A DNA stretch of 64,000 nucleotides from Pseudobutyrivibrio sp. (GCF_015057185.1 NZ_SVEV01000010.1:29857-93856); one strand, 5' to 3'; shown: positions 51,204 to 60,788, counted from the stretch's first letter. Made by a program: numbers and translations. The notes: a model not told the origin generated them from the letters alone.

Positions 51204-52490
51204 TTAAGCCAAGTAAAAATACTCCTCAAACAATGTGCCGTCTAAATAATTTGTCACCTCTAAATCAAGTAAATTAATACACATAGCCTTATAAGCATTG
51301 GTGCCTCGCACTGTTGCCACAATAATCAGGCTATCTGGATATTTTTTAATTGCATCATCTATCTTTAGGACCTGATGATTTGCAAGGATTTGTGCCTCTG
51401 CGTCATCTGTTACAGCAAAGCATTTTAGCTTGCTGATTTGGTCTAAGTTTACAAGGTTGCGAAGGGCTATGACGCCTCTATTCCCTGCACCATATATTAT
51501 AATTGAATGTGCCTCATTTAGCTTATTAACTACAAATGATTTTTTATCAATAATATTGTTTAAAAGCGTTTGGCTTTCATCTGTGATGTCTCGCATCCAA
51601 TTATCAAGGAAGCCGTTCATTTTAATTGCTGCGCCGTATTTTGCATATTCATCCTTGAGATGAGTCACATAATCTGGTTTCAATTCATCAGCAATTCTAA
51701 AGAACACGCCTCTATCTCTGAAAAGTCTGTAGTAATAGCAGTATGGTAATAGATGGTAATGTCCTCTTGATTTGAGCTGGTCCTCTAGCCATGAATACTC
51801 ATTTTCCATGGCATATATTTTGCCTGTGCTTTTTATGGATGCCTCAGGATTGTCCTGTCGGTATAGGTAAAATGCCTCGTCAAGCCACATAGCCTTACTT
51901 GCGTACATACATGTCTGCATCCAAAAGCCGTTATCCTGATAGGATGCGCCTGGCGATTCGTTGAAGCGAATGTCGTTGGCTTTCAGGAAATCAGTTTTAT
52001 AGATGCCTGTCCAAATATTCATGAAGAAATCAAAGAAAATATTTCTGTAGCGCTGGTCAAGTGCCTTGTTATAATATAGGTCTAGGGAATCTACGTGTAT
52101 ACGTTTTTTGAAATCCAAGCTTTCAAACCAAAAATATGCTTCGGATTTGATGAAGTCAAGATTGTTTTGGACAGCCTGGTCATAGAGACGCTGGTACATT
52201 TCCGGCAGAATGCAATCATCGCTTTCCACTATGCCAATATATTTTCCAGTGGCTGCGTCAAGTCCCGTGTTCATGGCTGCGCCGTAGCCTGCGTTTTGCT
52301 TGTGGATGGCTACTATGCGGCTGTCCTTTGCTGCGTACTCGTCAACTATTTTCTCGCTACCATCATTTGAGCCATCATCTACGCATATTATTTCTACATC
52401 AGAAAAAGTCTGGGCCAGTATGCTGTCCAGACATTGTGGCAAATATGCCTTCACGTTGTAGATTGGTACGATGATTGAAATTTTCGCCAT
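51204..52490 (-). CDS. GT2 glycosyltransferase with C-terminal Rossmann-like GAG domain
   Basis: 428 residues. GT-A fold: ISIIVPIYNVKAYLPQCLDSIL, EIICVDDGSNDGS, nucleotide-sugar DXD-type ESDDCILP, and GASYQDNGFWMQTCMYA. After ~310 residues comes the GAG domain SIIIYGAGNRGVIALRNL with LKCFAVTDDAEA. Cytoplasmic, no membrane helix. Very close in plan to the protein at 60852-62171. First gene of the six-gene unit running to 44739. Confidence 0.88.
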   Translation of the reverse strand: MAKISIIVPIYNVKAYLPQCLDSILAQTFSDVEIICVDDGSNDGSEKIVDEYAAKDSRIVAIHKQNAGYGAAMNTGLDAATGKYIGIVESDDCILPEMYQRLYDQAVQNNLDFIKSEAYFWFESLDFKKRIHVDSLDLYYNKALDQRYRNIFFDFFMNIWTGIYKTDFLKANDIRFNESPGASYQDNGFWMQTCMYASKAMWLDEAFYLYRQDNPEASIKSTGKIYAMENEYSWLEDQLKSRGHYHLLPYCYYYRLFRDRGVFFRIADELKPDYVTHLKDEYAKYGAAIKMNGFLDNWMRDITDESQTLLNNIIDKKSFVVNKLNEAHSIIIYGAGNRGVIALRNLVNLDQISKLKCFAVTDDAEAQILANHQVLKIDDAIKKYPDSLIIVATVRGTNAYKAMCINLLDLEVTNYLDGTLFEEYFYLA

Positions 52491-52601
52491 AGCATTCTCC
52501 GATTAGCTCGCCTAGTACTACAACTCTATTTTATCTATTCTTAGGGAAAAATACTCTAGTTTTCACAGAATGTTGCGAAATTTATTTGGAATTTTAATGA
52601 T

Positions 52602-52635
52602 ACTAGTGGGAATTTCAGATGAAATAGCCACTAGT
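52602..52635. terminator. Hairpin between the HipA-like module and the next operon
   Basis: ACTAGTGG / CCACTAGT with an inner ATTTC / GAAAT stem. T-rich flanks on the minus side are weak, but position 10 bases past the stop at 52645 fits a terminator. The remaining bases to 52491 show no clear feature. Confidence 0.55.
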
Positions 52636-52644
52636 AACTCAATT

Positions 52645-53004
52645 TTACTGAAGCTGTGCAAAGTTTTGGGCGCCGAAATTTTCGAATTTCACCCAGTAAT
52701 TGTCTAGATGGTTGTTTCCATTGTTCTTTCTAATGTAGAGGTCAAAATCCATTTTATCCATACCAAGAGCCCTCAAATGCTCACGGTAAAACATGCAGTT
52801 TTCTCGCATGGTACGTCTCTGGAAAAATTTTACAAAGCTACCATAGGACACGCCGAGCTTTGCTAGCTCCCATGGATATAATTTGCCCTGGCTCAGGTCA
52901 ACAGATTTGATTAACTCACGGTCTTTAATTTCGAAATCCATTAAAGGAGTGTCTATATAATACAGAATACCTTTAAGATTATTTATTAATCTAACTTCTG
53001 CCAT
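52645..53004 (-). CDS. Small partner protein of the HipA-like kinase, unknown function
   Basis: 119 residues, no signal peptide or membrane helix; I do not recognise a domain. It contains LSQGKLYPWELAKLGVSYGSF and is rich in aromatic and charged residues. Its first 19 bases overlap the end of the HTH-kinase gene, so they are coupled. By analogy with two-gene HipBA systems it may be the counterpart of the kinase, though here the DNA-binding part is already fused to the kinase, leaving this protein's job open (antitoxin, target or third component). Confidence 0.7.
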   Translation of the reverse strand: MAEVRLINNLKGILYYIDTPLMDFEIKDRELIKSVDLSQGKLYPWELAKLGVSYGSFVKFFQRRTMRENCMFYREHLRALGMDKMDFDLYIRKNNGNNHLDNYWVKFENFGAQNFAQLQ

Positions 53005-54230
53005 AAGTCATTCATTCTCCTTTCGTATTCTAGGGCAAATGGGGTTGTTAGGGTATCTAAATAATTTATTTTTGTAACGCCACTATATATTTTTCTGAGG
53101 TTGAATTCTTTGTGAAGCGCCTGAAGCAAGTCAAAAGGATCCTCACCATATGGTGCCACATACACTGCATTCATGGCCTCATCATAGGTTTTATAATTGT
53201 CCCTATAATAATCATGCTCAAATAAGCCCATACCATTATCAAATATCAATGGTATCTCGTGCTTTCCAGTTAGAGAATTATAGAATAATCCAAAATTGCG
53301 TGTGTGCCTGTCTACATTGCCTACCAAGCAATCTAGTACAGCTAAATCCAACATATATTTTTCAGCATCTGAATATGGTAAGTCACCTATATCAGAAAGC
53401 TGCATGGCGCACCATTTAAGTTTTTCTATGGCGTTCATCTTTATTAAAGCATCATCCTTTGTGGATATATGTCTTGATTCTAATAATGATTCAAATGATA
53501 AAAATGTATAGCCGTCCAATTCAAAATTATCCGAGTACACTCCGTCAAACTTACGACCACCGTATGCGAAATGACAGTGTTTCTGGATAACACAAGGCAT
53601 GCCAAACTGTCTAGCTATATCAGATGCGATTATCTCAACTGCCCAGTCTCGCATATGAAGCCCCGACATAATAGCCTGAGATTTAACGAAAAGCCTGCGT
53701 TCATTTGAAAGAGCCTTCATCTGGAAGCCATCAGTATCAGTTCTAGTCAGGAGTATGTCCTTTTTAGTAAATGCAAATTCTGGAATGCTCTTGCTTTTTA
53801 TTTCTAATTCTCTAATGGACTTGGGAGAAAAAGTTTTCTCTCCATCCGTCATAAAAAACGTACCTGGTCCATCTACTCCCATTTGTTGTAAATATTTCTC
53901 TTCAAGAAGTTTAATAAAATCCTGCCATGAAGGATTATTGTTGAACCCGAATGGAAGCTTCGATAAGCGAACCACATAATTGATTATGGTCAAAACATGG
54001 TGCTGCCAATCAATCTCCATAGATGTGACGCACTCTCCATCTACCATCCAGTTAATAGTATCAGGCAGAGTCTCGTGTTCCTTAATTCTTTTGTGCAATG
54101 CCTGTCTAGAAACTCCATACTCAGCTGCCAGAGAGGCAATACTCTCTCCGCTCTCATGACGAGATATTATATTTTGCAAATCTGTATTTGATATTTTAGG
54201 CTTGCGACCTGCATTTCTTTCGTTGGACAT
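52986..54230 (-). CDS. HTH-HipA-like serine/threonine kinase fusion
   Basis: 414 residues from the ATG at 54230 (TGGAGGCTATTTTT before it). Residues ~1-55 are a resolvase-type helix-turn-helix (ESIASLAAEYGVSRQALHKRI). Residues ~130-410 match the HipA C-terminal kinase: catalytic LDCLVGNVDRHTRNFGL and metal-binding PLIFDNGMGL. The HipA N-terminal domain is missing and replaced by the HTH. HipA kinases phosphorylate tRNA synthetases or other targets and cause growth arrest; here DNA-binding and kinase are in one chain. Own promoter at 54252-54280; embedded between glycan operons, so probably an acquired module. Confidence 0.82.
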   Translation of the reverse strand: MSNERNAGRKPKISNTDLQNIISRHESGESIASLAAEYGVSRQALHKRIKEHETLPDTINWMVDGECVTSMEIDWQHHVLTIINYVVRLSKLPFGFNNNPSWQDFIKLLEEKYLQQMGVDGPGTFFMTDGEKTFSPKSIRELEIKSKSIPEFAFTKKDILLTRTDTDGFQMKALSNERRLFVKSQAIMSGLHMRDWAVEIIASDIARQFGMPCVIQKHCHFAYGGRKFDGVYSDNFELDGYTFLSFESLLESRHISTKDDALIKMNAIEKLKWCAMQLSDIGDLPYSDAEKYMLDLAVLDCLVGNVDRHTRNFGLFYNSLTGKHEIPLIFDNGMGLFEHDYYRDNYKTYDEAMNAVYVAPYGEDPFDLLQALHKEFNLRKIYSGVTKINYLDTLTTPFALEYERRMNDLWQKLD

Positions 54231-54251
54231 AAAAATAGCCTCCATAGTTTT

Positions 54252-54280
54252 ATTATGGAGGCTGGTGAGGTTATTGTCAA
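54252..54280 (-). promoter_or_regulatory. Promoter of the HTH-HipA-like module with a TTGACAA direct repeat
   Basis: Minus strand TTGACA (54275-54280), 17-base spacer, CATAAT (54252-54257). A second TTGACAA lies 19 bases upstream, a possible binding repeat for the fused HTH. Confidence 0.65.
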
Positions 54281-54378
54281 CTTATTAATTTGTTGTCAAT
54301 CATTAATCATCTTTCTGATTGTATTAAAACATACCCTGCACTTCATCTACAATGCTCATAATGTCAGGTTCAAATCTT

Positions 54379-55824
54379 TCATTCTTTCGAATTATATATC
54401 AATTCTGCAACCTTTTTTGCGGCTTCACCTATATCATAAGAACCATATTCCGAAAGCCATTTTTCTACTCGTTTTTTATATATTTTTTCATCAAAATTCT
54501 CTATTGCTTCGCATAATTCATTGGTGTTATGCCCCTTTGGATATGGATACAATTCCGGAGAGACGTAAAAGCCTACATCATTTTCAGTTTTTTCTAAATC
54601 ATTATAAAACTGGAAAATAGGTTTGCCTTGCAATGAAAAATCCCACATACATGAGGACCAATCACTAATTAGGACATCTGCTGCAACAAGCAATTCTTGC
54701 ATATCTGGGTAATCAGTGGCATCAATATAGTTACGATATTTATTTTTTATAGATTTACTATTTGATATGATGTTATGCATTCTATACATGAATACATACT
54801 CAAACGAAAAACTCTCTTTAAGAGCTGATATTACTCTTTCCGCATCCAAGTCATATACACTTGTCATTATTTCAGGGTCCCCATGTATCAAATAATGCCT
54901 AAACGTTGGAGCATATAGCACTATCTTTTGATTTTCACTAATATGGTATTTTCTTTTTACTTTATTCTTTATCTCTAAAATATTATCTGCAAAAAAAATA
55001 TCATTTCTAGGATATCCTACATGTAGAATCTCGCCTCTATACAGATGTGATTCTCTGTATACCTTATCACAGAAATCTGATCCAGCAACTGCTATATCAA
55101 CAACACCAAATATTTTGTTTAAACGTGTCCTTAAAGCATCATAGTCTTCTACATTTTTTGCGTCTAATCCAACTTTTTTTGATGGTCCCATACCATGCCA
55201 AGAACATATATATATCTGCCCCTCTCTCTTATTTACAAAGTTATCAAAAGTTGTGTTAGATACTATTGTTCCGGCAGTATACTTCTCATAATAGAATTCT
55301 TTTGTATTAACTTGGATAGGTGTTATTTCATTAGGCAAACTATTATCATCTATATTTTTAATACACCAACCCATTTTCATTTTTGGCATATGAATCCTTA
55401 TATATTCGGCAATATATTTACAATTACATCCATATCCCTCTCCGTCAAAGCTATTGAATAAAATTCTATTATTATCTATGGGTATTTCATTACAGATTTC
55501 TCTAATAGCATCCTCCGTTCCCATTAGATACTTGTTATCAATAAATATAACGTTATCGTTTGTCCAACCTCGACTATATAGATTTTCACAGATTTCTTTT
55601 CTATATTTGTCGGATACAGCCAAATAGAAACTTGTATTATCAGTATCTAGTTCTATATCGCTCAACTCATATACATTACTTGTATTCTTATTATCTTTCT
55701 TGGTAACTACAAAGCCTTTTATGAGTTCTGCCTTATTTAATTTTGACATTAGCCAATAAAAATTATTGGCATATTTTCCTGCCCCATAAATATAATTATT
55801 TTTGTTGGGATCGATAATTACCAT
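54379..55824 (-). CDS. CDP-glycerol glycerophosphotransferase family protein with N-terminal GAG domain
   Basis: 481 residues. Residues ~1-105 are the Rossmann-like GAG domain (NNYIYGAGKYANNFYWLM). Residues ~120-480 match TagB/TagF-type polymerases or primases: SWHGMGPSKKVGLD, GYPRNDIFF, VLYAPTFRHYL and LISDWSSCMWDFSLQGKPIFQF. It likely transfers glycerol- or another alditol-phosphate from a CDP donor on the membrane face. One base overlaps the stop of the RgpF-like gene upstream. Consistent with the CDP-alditol enzymes downstream. Confidence 0.88.
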   Translation of the reverse strand: MVIIDPNKNNYIYGAGKYANNFYWLMSKLNKAELIKGFVVTKKDNKNTSNVYELSDIELDTDNTSFYLAVSDKYRKEICENLYSRGWTNDNVIFIDNKYLMGTEDAIREICNEIPIDNNRILFNSFDGEGYGCNCKYIAEYIRIHMPKMKMGWCIKNIDDNSLPNEITPIQVNTKEFYYEKYTAGTIVSNTTFDNFVNKREGQIYICSWHGMGPSKKVGLDAKNVEDYDALRTRLNKIFGVVDIAVAGSDFCDKVYRESHLYRGEILHVGYPRNDIFFADNILEIKNKVKRKYHISENQKIVLYAPTFRHYLIHGDPEIMTSVYDLDAERVISALKESFSFEYVFMYRMHNIISNSKSIKNKYRNYIDATDYPDMQELLVAADVLISDWSSCMWDFSLQGKPIFQFYNDLEKTENDVGFYVSPELYPYPKGHNTNELCEAIENFDEKIYKKRVEKWLSEYGSYDIGEAAKKVAELIYNSKE

Positions 55825-57038
55825 TATAGATTTCCTCTAAATACTTTAATTTTACTTACGCCCTTTTCCTTAAGTCTCGTTTCTATTTCTTTGATTGCCG
55901 CCTCATCTTTTATTGCAATTAATACACAAATATCATTAGATTTTAATTCATCTAACTCATATATTTTTTTTCCTAGAATCTCATTGGCGGACTTTTGTGA
56001 TAGCAGAAAACCTTCTATGTTTATTCCCAAACTAATCAATCTTTCATAACATTTTCCACCATAATGCCCTGCTCCCCAAATATACACATTTCTATCACAC
56101 CAATTTTTGAGCTCATTTATCTTATGTTTAAAACTATTCAACTTAGCATCATCCGTTATTCCATGATACTGATTTATAAATGAGCCCATTTTAAGTGCCG
56201 AATTCTGCAAAACATTTAAATGTTTCATAATATAATGCTTAGAAAAAACGTTATAGCCCTCAAATCCAGCACTTTTTACCACATCATAAAGAATTCGTTC
56301 CACTCCATGTGTAAGTAACAGTTTTCCTTTTTCTATTGGCTCTTTTTCAAAGCATTCATAACTCCACTCATAGTTAAATAGCCTAGATAATGCCTCTGTT
56401 CTAGCCCAAAAAGTGGTTCCATAAGATACAGGTTCTTCTGTCAGCTCTGTAGAAAGACCAATTAAATTTGCAACTCCTATAATATATTGTTTATATTCAT
56501 TCCAATCTGTTCCGTACCATGGATGAGCATAGTCTCCCACTAATACAGGTGGCAATAGAATACCTAATTTCTTATTTAATTCAAACCTACGAAGAATTTC
56601 ATTGATATGTCCTTTTGAATGAAGAAGATTATCCCACATGCACTCTCTAAACATCGCTAAGAAATCTCGTTCTTCTTCATTCATTTTCTTATCATGTACA
56701 AAACAAATAATGTCATATTTTTCTATATATACTTTAAATGTAACTAATAAAGCAGCAATATCTCTCCCCCTATTTTCCCCAATAATAACTTTTTTTATAT
56801 TGGGCAAGGAAGAAATATGCTGCTCTATAATATTTGCCTTTTCTATACTTGTTGTAGAGATATAAATATCAATGTTCTCTGGAATATTCCTTAAAAAAGA
56901 AATATAGTAATCTATTTGTGTTTCATAATATAAATGCACAAAAACGCCTACTGAATTCATATTGAATAAGCTATTATCATTTGATTCATCAATTAGTAGA
57001 CTCTGTAACATAGATATTTCCTCATTTAATATTTCCAC
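55824..57038 (-). CDS. RgpF-like (rhamnan synthesis F) protein with C-terminal GAG domain
   Basis: 404 residues. Residues ~30-270 resemble the rhamnan synthesis F family (VFVHLYYETQIDYYISFL, GENRGRDIAALL, HDKKMNEE, SYGTTFWARTEAL), putative glycosyltransferases of cell-wall polysaccharides. The last ~95 residues are the GAG domain starting NVYIWGAGHYGGKCYERL. No membrane helix. Overlaps the upstream GT2 gene by 13 bases and the downstream gene by 1, so it is in the middle of a tight operon. Confidence 0.83.
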   Translation of the reverse strand: MEILNEEISMLQSLLIDESNDNSLFNMNSVGVFVHLYYETQIDYYISFLRNIPENIDIYISTTSIEKANIIEQHISSLPNIKKVIIGENRGRDIAALLVTFKVYIEKYDIICFVHDKKMNEEERDFLAMFRECMWDNLLHSKGHINEILRRFELNKKLGILLPPVLVGDYAHPWYGTDWNEYKQYIIGVANLIGLSTELTEEPVSYGTTFWARTEALSRLFNYEWSYECFEKEPIEKGKLLLTHGVERILYDVVKSAGFEGYNVFSKHYIMKHLNVLQNSALKMGSFINQYHGITDDAKLNSFKHKINELKNWCDRNVYIWGAGHYGGKCYERLISLGINIEGFLLSQKSANEILGKKIYELDELKSNDICVLIAIKDEAAIKEIETRLKEKGVSKIKVFRGNL

Positions 57039-57949
57039 ATATCTGCATATAAATACTTTAAATGGTACATTCTTCTACATGCCTGGGCAATTTCAATTTT
57101 ATTCTTAACATCAGCCTCAAAAGCATTGTTTATTAACTCATTAAAAATCAGATATAACTTATGAAGTTCCGCTTCATTTGGTCTATACTCATCAATTTTC
57201 TCTGGCAACATCCTGAATAAGAATGCTAGAGATTCGTCTTTTAATGTGACGCCATTAACTTCAAAAGCCCTTCTTCTAATTTCATCGTACTTTTCAGAAC
57301 GAGAAGAAATACTTTGTGTTGTACAATTTTCACTATGCAGTCTCCACTGTAGTAAGACATCTTTAATGTTAGAAATTCGTCCCTTCTCTGAAAACTCTAT
57401 CCAGAATAAATAGTCCTCCATCCCCATACAGTTTTCCTTGTAGTAAATACCATTATTATCAACAAAACTTTTTCTAAACATCATTGTTCCATTGCCTAGA
57501 ACATCATAGAATAAAAGCCTTGCTTTTATATATAGCGGATTATTTAAACATAATGTTCTTTTTTCTATGATTTCATCATTTTCATCTATCACATCATGGA
57601 TTCCACCTACTGCATCTATATCTCTGTTAGCATCCAAAAAGTCAACTTCTTGCTGTAGCCTAGTAACAACAGCAATATCATCATCATCCATAAGGGCAAT
57701 ATACTCACCAGTAGCATTTCGAATCCCCTTATTTCTAGAATATGAAATGCCATAATTTTTATCATTAGATAACACTCGAATCCTTGAATCATCAATGTCT
57801 TTTACTATGTTCATGGAATTATCTGTTCCACAATCATCTATTATGATTAATTCAAAATCCTGAAAAGTTTGATTTAAAATAGAATTGATTGCTTTTAATA
57901 CATACTTTTCAGCATTGTAAACCGGCATTATAACACTTACTTTTGGCAT
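57026..57949 (-). CDS. GT2 glycosyltransferase
   Basis: 307 residues: VSVIMPVYNAEKYVLKAINSIL, LIIIDDCGTDNS, acceptor-side ALMDDDDIAV and NCMGMEDYLFWIEF. Unlike its neighbours it lacks the GAG domain. Cytoplasmic; would add a sugar to a lipid-linked glycan. 21 bases after the 57971 gene. Confidence 0.9.
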   Translation of the reverse strand: MPKVSVIMPVYNAEKYVLKAINSILNQTFQDFELIIIDDCGTDNSMNIVKDIDDSRIRVLSNDKNYGISYSRNKGIRNATGEYIALMDDDDIAVVTRLQQEVDFLDANRDIDAVGGIHDVIDENDEIIEKRTLCLNNPLYIKARLLFYDVLGNGTMMFRKSFVDNNGIYYKENCMGMEDYLFWIEFSEKGRISNIKDVLLQWRLHSENCTTQSISSRSEKYDEIRRRAFEVNGVTLKDESLAFLFRMLPEKIDEYRPNEAELHKLYLIFNELINNAFEADVKNKIEIAQACRRMYHLKYLYADMWKY

Positions 57950-57970
57950 ATTAATTTCCCCTTAATATTG

Positions 57971-59107
57971 CTAGTAAATAATTCTTTCTTTATCCACCCC
58001 ATTAGCACACAAATAATCAACTACCTCTGCAATTACATTTTCATCTTTTATAGCTACAACTATATAATCGTATTTTTCTTTAAATATCATTTCAGGCAAA
58101 CTAATTTCTTTATTGGATGGATTCTTGTCACACCATAAAATATTGTTTGCATATTTACTATCTACTAATTGTTTATAATATTCTTTTCCTATTTTCCCTG
58201 CTCCATATAAAACTATGTCGGAATATCGTGGAATTTTTTCAAATGGGAACCGTACTATATTATTATTTTGAAACGCATAAGGAGCCTTCATCCAAATCAT
58301 ATATCTCATATACTGATCTAGCTGAGGTAATAAAAATTCATGATATGTACTTTTCTGAAATATAGACTTCATATTCAGATATAGTAGTGAAACATTTTCA
58401 TAAAAGTCATTCCCTTTTTGTTTTGTCATTGATTCACTTACTTGTACATAATGATATGAGGTATCTGATATTACGACTATTTTGCTACACATAGTCATGC
58501 ATCCCATACAAGCAGCTACATCTTCACCGTCGAATACTCTTTTATCGACCTGTTTCAATGCTTCCAAGATTAATTCTTTCTTAAAAACTTTTGTACACAT
58601 GTAGGGCAGGATGCCAAAAGTATAAAATCCTTTGTAATGCAGCATTCTAGCATAAAAGGATTTTAATAATTCTTCTGTATCATAACAGCCATCTTCAATA
58701 TTATTTAATTTTTTTTCATGATTATTTTCATTATCAATCCAACATCCCCCAATGACTATATCGGCATCTTTTTTTAGCATTGCGTCCATATAGTTCTTGA
58801 GAAAAGACTCTTCCCACCAATCATCTGCATCTATAAACGCAGCATAGTTTCCGCTAGCTATTTCTAGACCATTTATTCTAGCGGCAGTTTGTCTCATGTT
58901 ATGCTGTCGTATCAATTTAATTTGTGAATAATTATGAGCACACTTCTCCAAAATGCTATATGTGGAATCTGTAGACCCGTCATCAACGCATATCAACTCA
59001 AAGTTTCTATAAGATTGCTTTATCACAGACTCTATAGCATTTTCTACATACTTTTGACCATTGTAAACAGGCATAATAACCGAAACCAGTGGCTCAGTAT
59101 TCCCCAT
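57971..59107 (-). CDS. GT2 glycosyltransferase with C-terminal GAG domain
   Basis: 378 residues: VSVIMPVYNGQKYVENAIESVI, LICVDDGSTDST, AFIDADDWWEES, and FDGEDVAACMGCMTM, followed by the GAG domain DIVLYGAGKIGKEYYKQL with NILWCDKNPSNKE in the last ~85 residues. It starts 3 bases after the AAA/nuclease-like gene's stop, so the two are co-transcribed despite different functions. Confidence 0.89.
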   Translation of the reverse strand: MGNTEPLVSVIMPVYNGQKYVENAIESVIKQSYRNFELICVDDGSTDSTYSILEKCAHNYSQIKLIRQHNMRQTAARINGLEIASGNYAAFIDADDWWEESFLKNYMDAMLKKDADIVIGGCWIDNENNHEKKLNNIEDGCYDTEELLKSFYARMLHYKGFYTFGILPYMCTKVFKKELILEALKQVDKRVFDGEDVAACMGCMTMCSKIVVISDTSYHYVQVSESMTKQKGNDFYENVSLLYLNMKSIFQKSTYHEFLLPQLDQYMRYMIWMKAPYAFQNNNIVRFPFEKIPRYSDIVLYGAGKIGKEYYKQLVDSKYANNILWCDKNPSNKEISLPEMIFKEKYDYIVVAIKDENVIAEVVDYLCANGVDKERIIY

Positions 59108-59110
59108 ATA

Positions 59111-60706
59111 TTAGTGTCCCCCGTTTAAGCTTTTTATTTCCCACTCACTAATGTTTCTAATCTCTGATGAAAATTTCACTCCAATTATTGTTTTTTCTCT
59201 TTGATCTGCTGCATATGGAATTAGATATCTGTTTTCCTCTACTTGATTTATAGCATCTTTAGCAGATTTATCTAATTTGAACTCAAACACATATATGTTA
59301 GTACCAGTCTGGACAATGCAGTCGGCACGGCCATTTGCGCTATGTGCTTCTGCTTTTACAAACTGCCCCAGTAACGCAAATACGATATAGATTACGTTTT
59401 GGAAATTCTGCTCTACTAATCTAATATCCTTGTCTGTAGGATATGGTAAACTTTCGAATAATGCTTCGAATCTATGTCTAATACTTTCCAAATCATTGTT
59501 ATTCAAATCATTTAAAAAAGCTCTAATTTCAAGAGGCGATATTCCCTCACTATTCTTCATGAACATTGGAGCTAAGCTTTTCAGAAAACTATATTTTACT
59601 TCATCATTTGGGTAATCTAACTTGAGAGCGTTAATCTCTTTATCGTATCCTTTGATTGTTAAATATCCTGTTTGATACAATAATGGAATCAAATTAACAT
59701 CATCAGCCTTGTACTCCATCAAAGCATATCTCTCTGCATAGAGTTTTCCTTCTGTAATTAATTTTACATTGAAATCCTCAGCACGAATTTTATCTATAAG
59801 GAATGTAGGTGTTCCGGTACTAAACCAATATGGTTCAAATTCCATATTATTAATAGCACATAATAAACTATATGGATTATAGATATCAGGAGAATCATAA
59901 TGGAAATGATATCCATCATACATAGTCTTTAATTTTGTTCTACATTCTGCAGGAGATAATCCTAATTCACTAGATATTAAGTCAATATTCTGACTAAGAT
60001 ATTTATCTATTTCCTCATCAGTTATGCCGCATATTGCAGCAAATTCCTTGTTAATTGAAATATCTGTAAGTTGATTAAGATCGCTAAAAATACTAACCTT
60101 ACTAAACTTTGTTACACCAGTAAAAAATACGAATTTTATATAGCTATCGTAGCTTTTCAAAGTGCTAAAAAAGCCTTTGAATAATTCCTTGTTATGTTCT
60201 TCTTTTTCATTATCATCGATAACATCAAGTAATGGTTTGTCGTATTCGTCCACAAGAACAACTACATTTTTGCCGGTGCTATTAACAGCTTTTTCTATGA
60301 TATGTCTAAAACGTTCTGGTAAGGAAGCCTCACCTTTGTCGAGACCATACTGCTGCTCCCATTTTATTAGGTGCTCATTTAATACATCTTCTAATGCATT
60401 CTCTCTGGCATATGAATCCTTATTGAAATCAAAATAGAAAACTGGGTATTCTTGCCAAGCATCTTCATTATTTGCTTCAAGATACTCTATTGCCAAACCA
60501 CTGAATAATTCTTTCTTGCCTTGCCAATAAGCCATTAGTGTTGAAACCAACAAACTCTTTCCGAATCTACGTGGTCTACTTAAAAAATAAGGTATACCTG
60601 AGTGGACTAGCTTGTATACATATTCTGTTTTATCAATGTATAAATACCCATCTGTTCTGATTTTCTCAAAACTCTGTATTCCTAATGGTATATTTTTCTT
60701 TAACAT
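59111..60706 (-). CDS. AAA-ATPase-like / PD-(D/E)XK nuclease-like protein (DUF1703 type)
   Basis: 531 residues. N-terminal ATPase-like domain (LSRPRRFGKSLLVSTL as P-loop, VVLVDEYDKPLLDV as Walker B) and C-terminal restriction-like core with Asp in GRADCIVQTG and Glu-x-Lys in FEFKLDKSA. The family is common and multi-copy in gut anaerobes and Bacteroidetes, without an assigned role; mobile-element or defence links have been suggested. It has its own promoter with a perfect palindrome at the -35, then runs into the glycosyltransferase genes, as if inserted into the operon. Confidence 0.88.
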   Translation of the reverse strand: MLKKNIPLGIQSFEKIRTDGYLYIDKTEYVYKLVHSGIPYFLSRPRRFGKSLLVSTLMAYWQGKKELFSGLAIEYLEANNEDAWQEYPVFYFDFNKDSYARENALEDVLNEHLIKWEQQYGLDKGEASLPERFRHIIEKAVNSTGKNVVVLVDEYDKPLLDVIDDNEKEEHNKELFKGFFSTLKSYDSYIKFVFFTGVTKFSKVSIFSDLNQLTDISINKEFAAICGITDEEIDKYLSQNIDLISSELGLSPAECRTKLKTMYDGYHFHYDSPDIYNPYSLLCAINNMEFEPYWFSTGTPTFLIDKIRAEDFNVKLITEGKLYAERYALMEYKADDVNLIPLLYQTGYLTIKGYDKEINALKLDYPNDEVKYSFLKSLAPMFMKNSEGISPLEIRAFLNDLNNNDLESIRHRFEALFESLPYPTDKDIRLVEQNFQNVIYIVFALLGQFVKAEAHSANGRADCIVQTGTNIYVFEFKLDKSAKDAINQVEENRYLIPYAADQREKTIIGVKFSSEIRNISEWEIKSLNGGH

Positions 60707-60746
60707 TATTGTCTCCGTGCTGTGTGAATTAAATATGCATGATTAA

Positions 60747-60774
60747 AGTATACAAATTTAGAGTAGAATAGCAA
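60747..60774 (-). promoter_or_regulatory. Sigma-A promoter of the AAA/nuclease-like gene
   Basis: Minus strand TTGCTA (60769-60774), 16-base spacer, TATACT (60747-60752). Confidence 0.65.
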
Positions 60775-60788
60775 ACGGTAAACCGTTT
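60773..60788. promoter_or_regulatory. Perfect palindrome at the -35 of the AAA/nuclease-like gene
   Basis: AAACGGT-AA-ACCGTTT, 7 bp arms, touching the -35 box: a likely repressor site. Confidence 0.55.
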
